Shown here: positions 1-5,371 of the stretch, one piece after another
Layout of the letters: each line of letters begins with the position of its first letter
Numbering within the stretch: the first letter of the stretch is position 1
Assembly: GCA_934446475.1 (NCBI GenBank)
Contig: CAKSEH010000020.1
Coordinates: forward strand, 1-17,668
Direction of reading: 5' to 3'
Source: an uncultured Eubacteriales bacterium
GTDB lineage: Bacteria; Bacillota; Clostridia; Oscillospirales; Acutalibacteraceae
Length of the DNA: 17,668 nucleotides
Made by a program: the position numbers and the translations under genes
The notes under the pieces: generated by a model
Databases searched by the model: none
Told to the model about the DNA's origin: nothing
What the model saw: the letters and a program-made list of their open reading frames with translations, nothing else

Positions 1-639
1 TTTATTACGGCACGCGACAATTATTCAATAGCTTCATATGCGAAAAGCGTTTCCGAGGAAGCTATTGCGATTTGGAAGAATTATGAAAATGATAAGCTTG
101 CCATAATTGAAAGTTTTTGCGGACTAAACGGGTATGAGTTTTATCCTGAGGATGGAACAGTCCTATACTACGCAGATGCGAGAGAAATGGCAGATAAAGC
201 GAGAAGCCTTTGGCTGAGCTTGAATTTTGCGGGTGAGTATCCGGGCAGCACGAAGCCTGTACGGTTCAAGCGGAAGGATTATGTGACTATGTTTCCTCCG
301 TATGATTATACAAACACGATCGAAAGTGTACGCAAAAAATTCTTAAAGGTTTTTTCGGAGGAATTTACCGATAAAACGCTTAATCGTGCGGTTGCCGATA
401 AAGAACTGATTGAATATAAAGGCGAGGTCTATGCAGCTTGTAAGAAGCGTAAGGGTGAAGCCTCTTACAACAGCTGTGTGGACTGCGTTCGTGATGAAGG
501 CAACGGAAAATTTACGGTTGTGATCGCTGTTAAAATGCCGCCAAGCGGCAACAAGCTCTATGTTGACCTGCCGACAGAGAAAAACACTGTGGGAGAGTTT
601 GTCTTTTCAGACTATCCCTATTGGGAAAAGAGTGAATGA
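1..639 (+). CDS. Partial hypothetical protein, possibly IseA/YoeB-like (C-terminal part)
   Basis: The reading frame is open from the first base of the window, so the gene starts upstream and 212 residues of its C-terminal part are visible. An ATG at 187 is internal and I see no convincing ribosome binding site for it, so I treat the whole frame as one truncated gene. The visible part has no membrane segment. Its second half, with a helix around TIESVRKKFLKVFSEEF followed by a strand-rich stretch containing YKGEVYAA, resembles in layout the IseA (YoeB) family of cell-wall DL-endopeptidase inhibitors, which are secreted. That match is from memory of the family pattern and is weak. Four cysteines (in ESFCG, YAACK, YNSCVDCV) are present, which would be unusual if it is exported without disulfides. 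No function should be assigned without a search. Confidence 0.6.
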   Translation, partial: FITARDNYSIASYAKSVSEEAIAIWKNYENDKLAIIESFCGLNGYEFYPEDGTVLYYADAREMADKARSLWLSLNFAGEYPGSTKPVRFKRKDYVTMFPPYDYTNTIESVRKKFLKVFSEEFTDKTLNRAVADKELIEYKGEVYAACKKRKGEASYNSCVDCVRDEGNGKFTVVIAVKMPPSGNKLYVDLPTEKNTVGEFVFSDYPYWEKSE

Positions 640-798
640 TCTTTCCTTTTTGAACTGGAACATACCGAGATCTTTTCTCGGCAGACGGGGAAATTGATGA
701 ATCATCTGATTGGAAACAGCCTTTTTGATATGAATTTTTCAGATTCCAAGGGGCTATTGAAATTCGGGAACAAATAATAAATCATAGGAGGAGCAGAT

Positions 799-1647
799 AT
801 GAAAAGATTTGTTTTTGCTTTTATGTTTGTATTAGCATTTGTGGGATTTGCTGCCGCAACGGTTAGTGCGGAGGGGCCGGTGAAACCAGTGATCAAAGGG
901 GAAATGCCGGATTGCTATATGCCTATCGGCGGTGACGGTATTATCCTGTTCACTAATGCCGGTGTGCCCGACGGCGGTACGCTGAAATATCAGTGGTATG
1001 TCACTGATATAGAAAATATGGCGATGATTCGTGCCATTGATTACGCAGAGGGAGACAGCTATCAGGTGCCGGAGGAATTGGGAGTGAAATGGTACTGTTA
1101 TGCTGCCCGGAATGTGGTCGGAGGTTTAGAGAGTGAGCCGACATACAGCCGTCTGATTCGTGTGGAATTTTATAAAAACAGTTCCGTACACACCCACAGC
1201 TTCGGCAAATGGATGGTGACCACAAAGCCAACCTGTACAGAGGCAGGCATTAAGACTCGGGAATGTGATTGCGGTGTTACCGAACGGGCTGAAGTTCCTG
1301 CTGCCGGACATAATTGGGATGCGGGAACAATAACCCGGGAACCTTCTCCCAAAGCCGATGGCGAAAAAACCTTTAGTTGCCTTGTTTGTAAAGCAACTAT
1401 GATAGAGCCGGTAAAATACAGCGGAAGTCTTGAAAACGACAATAATGATGAAAAAAGCAGCGTTGAGCCGGGGAAAGACACGAGTACCGATCTAAAAGAA
1501 AATCACGAAAAAAATACAGAGCAAACTTCTACTGTGGAGAGCGATAAGTTTTCTTTTCCGTGGTGGATCGTTGCTGTTATCGCCGCAGTGGTGATTGGTG
1601 TGGGCATTTTGGCAATTGTTTTAATTCGAAAAGGCAGTGATAAATGA
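799..1647 (+). CDS. Membrane-anchored surface protein with Ig-like region and Cys-rich repeats
   Basis: This 282-residue protein has a clear signal peptide (residues 1-24, hydrophobic core FAFMFVLAFVGFAAA, likely cleavage after VSA). A strand-rich region follows at about 28-122, containing KYQWYV and WYCYA, which looks like a bacterial Ig-like fold. Next come two short repeats at about 131-206. The first has the pattern HTHSFGKW...CTEAGIKTRECDCG...AAGHNW and the second has FSCLVCK. Such repeats are common in surface proteins of Clostridia. A low-complexity, charged linker (about 207-250) leads to a single membrane segment at about 255-276 and a short basic tail, RKGSDK. The protein should therefore be anchored in the membrane and exposed outside the cell. 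The start is supported by AGGAGGAG at about 787-794. The specific role and ligand are unknown. The downstream small ORF overlaps its stop codon (ATGA). Confidence 0.8.
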   Translation: MKRFVFAFMFVLAFVGFAAATVSAEGPVKPVIKGEMPDCYMPIGGDGIILFTNAGVPDGGTLKYQWYVTDIENMAMIRAIDYAEGDSYQVPEELGVKWYCYAARNVVGGLESEPTYSRLIRVEFYKNSSVHTHSFGKWMVTTKPTCTEAGIKTRECDCGVTERAEVPAAGHNWDAGTITREPSPKADGEKTFSCLVCKATMIEPVKYSGSLENDNNDEKSSVEPGKDTSTDLKENHEKNTEQTSTVESDKFSFPWWIVAVIAAVVIGVGILAIVLIRKGSDK

Positions 1648-1808
1648 TGAAAAAGATTGTTCTGGATATTCAGAACAATATCCATACGCACACAATAGAG
1701 CGAATGCTGATGCAGGAACTGGACGATTGCCGAAAAAATCTTAATCGTTTAAATCAGACGACGGCTTTGAATGTCCTAATCCAAGCACAAAAGGCGGTGG
1801 CGGAATGA
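1644..1808 (+). CDS. Small translationally coupled ORF, 54 aa, possibly a truncated gene
   Basis: An ATG at 1644 overlaps the stop codon of the preceding surface-protein gene (ATGA arrangement), and the frame runs 54 residues to TGA at 1806-1808. It begins MMKKIVLDIQNN, which looks like a first beta strand followed by a helix (IERMLMQELDDCRKNL). This resembles the N-terminus of receiver-like or regulator proteins, but the similarity is too short to name a family. The final residues KAVAE are encoded by the left arm of a strong terminator and the stop codon lies in the terminator loop. This suggests either a genuinely tiny coupled protein or the stub of a longer gene cut off when the terminator was joined. 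No separate ribosome binding site is needed because translation can be coupled. Confidence 0.45.
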   Translation: MMKKIVLDIQNNIHTHTIERMLMQELDDCRKNLNRLNQTTALNVLIQAQKAVAE

Positions 1809-1825
1809 TCCGCCACCGCCTTTTT
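1789..1825 (+). terminator. Strong intrinsic terminator overlapping the end of the small ORF
   Basis: A perfect 16-bp stem pairs 1789-1804 with 1809-1824 (core AGGCGGTGGCGGA / TCCGCCACCGCCT), with a 4-base loop ATGA that contains the TGA stop of the 54-aa ORF, followed by a T run (1821-1825). It ends the plus-strand surface-protein transcript. Confidence 0.9.
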
Positions 1826-1838
1826 ACACCGAAAAATA

Positions 1839-1876
1839 AAAAAGACAGGGGTCATAACAAAAACCTCTGTCTTTTT
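1839..1876 (-). terminator. Terminator of the lysC operon (works on both strands)
   Basis: The stem core pairs 1844-1852 (GACAGGGGT) with 1863-1871 (ACCTCTGTC) with one G-T wobble, and is extended by A/T runs on both sides. Read on the minus strand it lies 7 bases after the lysC stop and ends in a T-rich tract, so it should terminate lysC. The A/T flanks mean it could also back up the plus-strand terminator just before it. Confidence 0.85.
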
Positions 1877-1882
1877 TTGTTT

Positions 1883-3091
1883 TTATCCTATAAAAGCATC
1901 GTGGACGACCTTTACCGCTTTGTCGGTATAATTACCGTCAATTAAAACCGAAACCTTGATTTCACTTGTCGATATCATTTGAATGTTTATGTTTGCATCA
2001 TAGAGTGCCTCAAACATTTTTGCGGCAACTCCAGGATGACTTTCCATTCCGGCTCCTACTATTGATATCTTAGCAATATCGTTGTTGTAAGAAAAAGTCT
2101 TGTATTCAAACATATCTGCGAGTGATTTTACGGCTTCAATCGCATTTTCGCTCTGATCTGCCGAAACAGTAAAGGTTATATCCTTTGTACCGTCTCTGCC
2201 GACAGACTGAAGTATCATATCAACATTGACTCTGCACTGTGCAAGTTTATTAAAAAGCTTAAATGCAACTCCGGGACTGTCTTTAAGTCCGATAACCGAT
2301 ATACTTGTAACATTAGAATCCTTCGCAACCCCTCTTATAAGAGTCTTTTCCATTTTAACCTTCTCCTTAACTATTGTACCCTTTTTGTTTTCAAGACTGG
2401 AAAGCACTTCCAGCTCAACATTGTATTTTTTTGCCATTTCAACCGAACGGTTGTTAAGTACCTGAGCTCCTAAGGTCGCAAGCTCAAGCATTTCATCATA
2501 GGCAATCTCGTCCATTTTCTTTGCGGTCGAAACCTTTCTCGGGTCAGCTGTATATACTCCGTCGACATCGGTGTATATCTGGCAGCGGTCCGCTTTCAGT
2601 GCTGCCGCTATCGCCACTGCACTTGTATCCGATCCGCCTCTTCCGAGTGTTGTTAGGTCGTCATATTTATTGATTCCCTGAAAACCTGCAACAATTATTA
2701 TATTGCGTTTTGCAAGTTCGGCTCTCATTCGTTCTGCATTGATCGACTTGATTCTTGCTATGCCGTGATTGGAATCTGTATTGAAACCTGCCTGCCAACC
2801 GAGAAGCGATATAACAGGGAACCCTAGTTTATCTATCGCCATTGCTAACAACGCAATAGACATCTGTTCTCCCGCTGTGAGTAATACATCCATTTCACGC
2901 TTTGAGGGAGTGCCCGGATTTATTTCTTTTGCTTTTGCAATAAGATCATCGGTAGTATCGCCTTGCGCCGAAACGACAACTATAACATCGTTTCCTTTTT
3001 TATAGTCTTCAATTATAATATTCGCCACATTGAAGACCCTGTCGGCGTTTGCAACCGATGAGCCGCCGAATTTTTTAACAATGAGTGCCAT
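1883..3091 (-). CDS. lysC: Aspartokinase (aspartate kinase)
   Basis: LysC phosphorylates L-aspartate with ATP, the first step toward lysine, threonine, methionine and diaminopimelate. The 402-residue protein has the amino acid kinase domain at about 1-245, with the signature KKFGGSSVAN at 6-15 and GRGGSDTSA at 150-158. Two ACT domains follow at about 262-330 and 340-400, each with the typical (D)SPGVA or SHPGVA turn that binds regulatory amino acids. The length matches monofunctional Gram-positive aspartokinases such as B. subtilis LysC. The ATG at 3091 is preceded by a GGGGGT-type ribosome binding site. It is the last gene of a minus-strand operon after the UPF0735 gene and hom, 27 bases behind hom. 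An internal ribosome binding site before Met247 suggests a second, shorter product made of the ACT domains. The ACT pair makes feedback inhibition by lysine and/or threonine likely. Confidence 0.97.
   Translation of the reverse strand: MALIVKKFGGSSVANADRVFNVANIIIEDYKKGNDVIVVVSAQGDTTDDLIAKAKEINPGTPSKREMDVLLTAGEQMSIALLAMAIDKLGFPVISLLGWQAGFNTDSNHGIARIKSINAERMRAELAKRNIIIVAGFQGINKYDDLTTLGRGGSDTSAVAIAAALKADRCQIYTDVDGVYTADPRKVSTAKKMDEIAYDEMLELATLGAQVLNNRSVEMAKKYNVELEVLSSLENKKGTIVKEKVKMEKTLIRGVAKDSNVTSISVIGLKDSPGVAFKLFNKLAQCRVNVDMILQSVGRDGTKDITFTVSADQSENAIEAVKSLADMFEYKTFSYNNDIAKISIVGAGMESHPGVAAKMFEALYDANINIQMISTSEIKVSVLIDGNYTDKAVKVVHDAFIG
2351..2368 (-). promoter_or_regulatory. Internal translation start inside lysC (putative beta subunit)
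   Basis: On the minus strand the sequence AAGGAG (2363-2368) lies 9 bases before an in-frame ATG (2351-2353, Met247), exactly at the junction between the kinase and ACT domains. In B. subtilis lysC an in-frame internal start near the same residue yields the beta subunit of aspartokinase II. Translation from here would give a 156-residue protein (1883-2353) made of the two ACT domains. The site is seen directly; its use is inferred by analogy. Confidence 0.6.
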
Positions 3092-3118
3092 TTATAATTA
3101 CCCCCGAATAACTGTAGG

Positions 3119-4339
3119 TTAGAGAACCTGGAATGTCTTGATTGAATCGGCGAAAATAAGCTGCGCTTTTTTCAAAAGCTCACTTTCCGTGCCGCTGTCT
3201 GTTATAAAGAATATTTCATTATTGATGATATTTTTAAAATATTTAATACCGGCAAAATATTTATTTACATTATCTTCAAGACGCTCAAAATCATCCGATT
3301 TTGCCGAAATATATAGTCTTACTTTATCGGTGGATTCCGTTACATAGCCTTCTTTGCCTTCATCCCAGTCAAGATACTTTCGGGAGGAGAGATGTTTTGC
3401 ACAATCAATAACATCTGCAACAACCGCACTTGCGGTCGGCATTTTTCCGGCGCCTCTTCCGTAAAACATAACATCACCGACAGCGTCGCCTGTAACCATT
3501 ATAGCATTAAATACGCCGTTTACATCGGCAAGTATGCAATCCCTCGGAACAAGCATAGGACGCACGCAGGCAGAAATTTTTCCGTTGTCAAGCTTTTTTG
3601 TTTGACCGATCAGCTTTATAACACAATTAAACATATTGGCATTTTGAGCGTCGTTTAACGAGACATTTGTTATGCCTTCGGTATTTACCTGATTTGGATA
3701 TACGTGCTTTCCGAAAGCAAGTGAAGCTAAAATACATATTTTTCTGCAGGCGTCGTGACCTTCTATATCGGCCGCAGGATCTTTTTCCGCAAAACCTTTT
3801 TTCTGCGCCAGTGCCAGTGCGCTGTCAAAATCCATACCGTCTATTACCATTTTATTTAAAATGTAATTTGTTGTTCCGTTTAAAATACCTTTTACCTCGG
3901 ATATTCTGTTTGCGGCAAGACACTGAGCAATAGGCCGCAAAATCGGTATTCCTCCGCCGACGCTTGCTTCAAACAAAAAATTGACATTGTTATCGTTTGC
4001 AATTTTCAGAAGTTCGGCTCCCTTTTCGGCAACAAGTTCTTTATTTGATGTGACAACGCTTTTTCCGCTTACAAGGCAGTCCTTTACAAATTTGTATGCC
4101 GGATTTATCCCGCCCATTGTTTCAACGACTATTTTAATATCATTATCAGTAATTATATCGTTAAAATCTGTTGTAAAAAGTTCGGAGTAAGGAAGATCGT
4201 CAAATGTCCTCAGATCAAGAATTTTTTTAATTGAGATTTCTCCGTGAATGGCGGAATCTATCTTTTTAGTGTTGTTTAAAAGAATTTCGGCCACTCCGGA
4301 ACCTACGGTTCCGTGACCCATAATTGCAATAGAAATCAT
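3119..4339 (-). CDS. hom: Homoserine dehydrogenase
   Basis: Hom reduces aspartate semialdehyde to homoserine with NAD(P)H, the branch point to threonine and methionine. The N-terminal Rossmann motif is at residues 8-15 (GHGTVGSG). The catalytic domain shows SVGGGIPILRP, NGTTNYIL (about 155-162) and EKDPAADIEGHDACRK, where D196 and K200 match the catalytic Asp and Lys of the family. A C-terminal ACT-like region follows from about residue 330. I chose the ATG at 4337-4339 rather than an ATG 12 bases upstream. The upstream ATG overlaps the ribosome binding site GGAGG (4345-4349), and that site is correctly placed for the downstream start. This gives 406 residues. The gene lies between the UPF0735 gene (54 bases upstream) and lysC (27 bases downstream). 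The ACT region suggests feedback control, probably by threonine. Confidence 0.96.
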   Translation of the reverse strand: MISIAIMGHGTVGSGVAEILLNNTKKIDSAIHGEISIKKILDLRTFDDLPYSELFTTDFNDIITDNDIKIVVETMGGINPAYKFVKDCLVSGKSVVTSNKELVAEKGAELLKIANDNNVNFLFEASVGGGIPILRPIAQCLAANRISEVKGILNGTTNYILNKMVIDGMDFDSALALAQKKGFAEKDPAADIEGHDACRKICILASLAFGKHVYPNQVNTEGITNVSLNDAQNANMFNCVIKLIGQTKKLDNGKISACVRPMLVPRDCILADVNGVFNAIMVTGDAVGDVMFYGRGAGKMPTASAVVADVIDCAKHLSSRKYLDWDEGKEGYVTESTDKVRLYISAKSDDFERLEDNVNKYFAGIKYFKNIINNEIFFITDSGTESELLKKAQLIFADSIKTFQVL

Positions 4340-4393
4340 ATATACCTCCATAGAAAATGCCGTGTCGCAGTGACAGTTTTAAAACTTTTGTTA

Positions 4394-4822
4394 TCAGACA
4401 GACTTTACCGAAATAATTCCTTCCACCGATTTAAGCTGATTTATAAGCTCGTCAAGAGTGATTTTAACGTTGTCCGTACGGACAGTTAAAGAAACGGCAG
4501 CTGTTCCGCTTTCGGGAACTCCCTGATTAACTGTTATAATATTTGCACCGTTCTTATACAGTATTGTAGTCATAGCGGAAAATACACCGACACGGTCGCT
4601 TAATACTGCGTTTAAATTTACCGTGCTCCTGTTTCCGTTTTCAAATTCAAATACATTATCACGGTATTTGTAAAATGCGCTTCTTGAAATACCTGCCATT
4701 TTGACAGCCTGAGACGTATTTGTTGCTTTGCCTTCGCTCAATAGTTTTTTTGCCTTGATTACACCACTGAAAACCGGCGGTAAAAGTTTTGAGTTTACAA
4801 GTAAATATGTGTCCTTCTCCAT
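4394..4822 (-). CDS. UPF0735 family ACT domain protein
   Basis: The 142-residue protein has an N-terminal helical region (about 20-58) with the family pattern GKATNTSQAVKMAGISRSAFYKYRDNVF in segments, resembling a helix-turn-helix. An ACT domain follows at about 68-142 (SDRVGVFSAM, NGANIITVNQ). This is the arrangement of the UPF0735 proteins of Firmicutes, sometimes called PheB-like. The biochemical role is not established; an amino-acid-responsive regulatory function is the obvious inference. The start at 4822 is preferred over an ATG 33 bases upstream because GGAG (about 4832-4836) is well placed and because the predicted transcription start (about 4850) lies downstream of the upstream codon. 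It is the first gene of the operon with hom and lysC, which suggests it senses an aspartate-family amino acid. Confidence 0.9.
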   Translation of the reverse strand: MEKDTYLLVNSKLLPPVFSGVIKAKKLLSEGKATNTSQAVKMAGISRSAFYKYRDNVFEFENGNRSTVNLNAVLSDRVGVFSAMTTILYKNGANIITVNQGVPESGTAAVSLTVRTDNVKITLDELINQLKSVEGIISVKSV

Positions 4823-4856
4823 AAACAGTGTTCTCCGTTCGCAAACATTGTACACA

Positions 4857-4885
4857 ATTATACTACAACTTATTTAAAATTTCAA
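4857..4885 (-). promoter_or_regulatory. Promoter of the UPF0735-hom-lysC operon
   Basis: On the minus strand TTGAAA (4880-4885) and a perfect TATAAT (4857-4862) are separated by 17 bases. The predicted start near 4850 gives a leader of about 28 bases. The inverted repeat ATTGT-AC-ACAAT (4847-4858) overlaps the -10 box and start point and could be an operator. Confidence 0.8.
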
Positions 4886-4911
4886 TATATAAATGCGATA
4901 AACATTGTCAA
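4884..4911 (-). promoter_or_regulatory. Second, upstream promoter for the same operon
   Basis: On the minus strand a perfect TTGACA (4906-4911) is followed after 16 bases by TATATT (4884-4889). Its -10 box overlaps the -35 box of the downstream promoter by two bases, so the two would compete. Confidence 0.5.
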
Positions 4912-4983
4912 AAAAAGTCACAAATATTGTATCAATAAGCAATTTTTAAAACAGCGTGTCAAATTTATATTTAAGGCATAATA

Positions 4984-4989
4984 TATAAT
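4984..4989 (+). promoter_or_regulatory. -10 box for the DUF3343 leader transcript
   Basis: A perfect TATAAT precedes the structured leader. No good -35 hexamer sits 16-18 bases upstream; a CATAAT at 4977-4982 with GTGTCA at 4956-4961 (15-base spacer) is an alternative. Transcription would start around 4990-4996. Confidence 0.45.
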
Positions 4990-4993
4990 GTAC

Positions 4994-5083
4994 TTGCCCT
5001 AAAAAACAGGCCGACCGGAATCTGCCCGATCAGCTTAGGGTAAAGGTCTACTTTTAAGGGATAAATACGCTATTTTCGGCTTG
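4994..5083 (+). ncRNA. Unassigned structured 5' leader, possible riboswitch
   Basis: The leader between the putative -10 box and the DUF3343 start has a 9-bp stem, TTGCCCTAA (4994-5002) with TTAGGGTAA (5035-5043), with one G-U wobble. Bases 5007-5014 (CAGGCCGA), in its loop, can pair over 8 bp (one G-U) with 5076-5083 (TCGGCTTG). The latter touches the ribosome binding site GGTGG (5083-5087), so this pairing would form a pseudoknot that partly hides it. An alternative partner for CCCTAAAA is TTTTAAGGG at 5052-5060. I recognise none of the common riboswitch signatures (TPP, SAM, lysine, glycine, T-box, FMN, purine, THF, fluoride, guanidine). The pairing is read by eye and not energy-scored. 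Confidence 0.4.
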
Positions 5084-5095
5084 GTGGTAGTAAAA

Positions 5096-5314
5096 ATGCA
5101 AACCTATAATATAGCTACTGGAACAATCACCTACGCCATAAAGGGCAGGGATGTATTAAGGAATAACGGTTTTAAAGCAAGCATTGAAAGAAGAACCTCT
5201 GACCTTAAGAACGCCGGATGCGGCTATTCGGTTGTAGCCACGGGCGACATCCGTAAAATGGAGGCCGTTTTAAAAAGCGCAGGTGTGAAAATACTCAGTA
5301 TCAATCCTCAGTGA
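5096..5314 (+). CDS. DUF3343 protein, predicted Se/S carrier
   Basis: This 72-residue protein matches the DUF3343 family (putative Se/S carrier-like proteins). It has an N-terminal strand-helix region, a central NAGCGYSV motif with Cys42 as the candidate carrier residue, and a C-terminal helix-strand (AVLKSAGVKILSI). The family is thought, mainly from gene context and its TusA-like size, to ferry sulfur or selenium as a persulfide or perselenide; direct biochemical proof is limited. I start it at ATG 5096, with GGTGG at 5083-5087 as ribosome binding site, rather than at TTG 5081. A terminator follows 5 bases after the stop, and a cysteine desulfurase-like gene follows that, which is the natural donor partner. 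A structured leader precedes it. Confidence 0.85.
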   Translation: MQTYNIATGTITYAIKGRDVLRNNGFKASIERRTSDLKNAGCGYSVVATGDIRKMEAVLKSAGVKILSINPQ

Positions 5315-5319
5315 TTTTT

Positions 5320-5356
5320 AAAAGCGGTTGCGTTTATAATGCGCAACCGCTTTTTT
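5320..5356 (+). terminator. Intrinsic terminator or attenuator between the DUF3343 and desulfurase genes
   Basis: A 13-bp stem pairs 5320-5332 (AAAAGCGGTTGCG) with 5342-5354 (CGCAACCGCTTTT) around a 9-base loop, and is followed by T residues (5351-5356 are six Ts). The loop contains a perfect TATAAT (5335-5340). Only 15 bases separate the T run from the next start codon, so this is either partial termination or a promoter embedded in the terminator. Confidence 0.85.
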
Positions 5357-5371
5357 ATAAAGGGGTAAACA

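Noticed and set aside
640..777. Open frame directly after the first gene's stop, in the same frame to 777, as a possible gene remnant or readthrough extension, plus a small CCGAGA/TCTCGG hairpin at 665-681.
   Set aside because: Only 45 codons with no recognisable similarity, no ribosome binding site for the ATG at 697, and the hairpin has no T run. Chance cannot be excluded.
1..1825. A mobile element or integration site at the left end.
   Set aside because: No integrase, transposase, terminal inverted repeat or target-site duplication is visible; only the odd small ORF hints at a past rearrangement.
5081..5095. TTG at 5081 as the start of the DUF3343 protein.
   Set aside because: The sequence GGTGG at 5083-5087 is well placed as ribosome binding site for ATG 5096, and the family begins near that residue.
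4990..5095. A known riboswitch or small RNA (SRP RNA, 6S RNA, T-box, lysine, SAM or THF riboswitch) in the DUF3343 leader.
   Set aside because: None of the conserved sequence signatures I know for these classes is present, and the leader is too short for 6S RNA.
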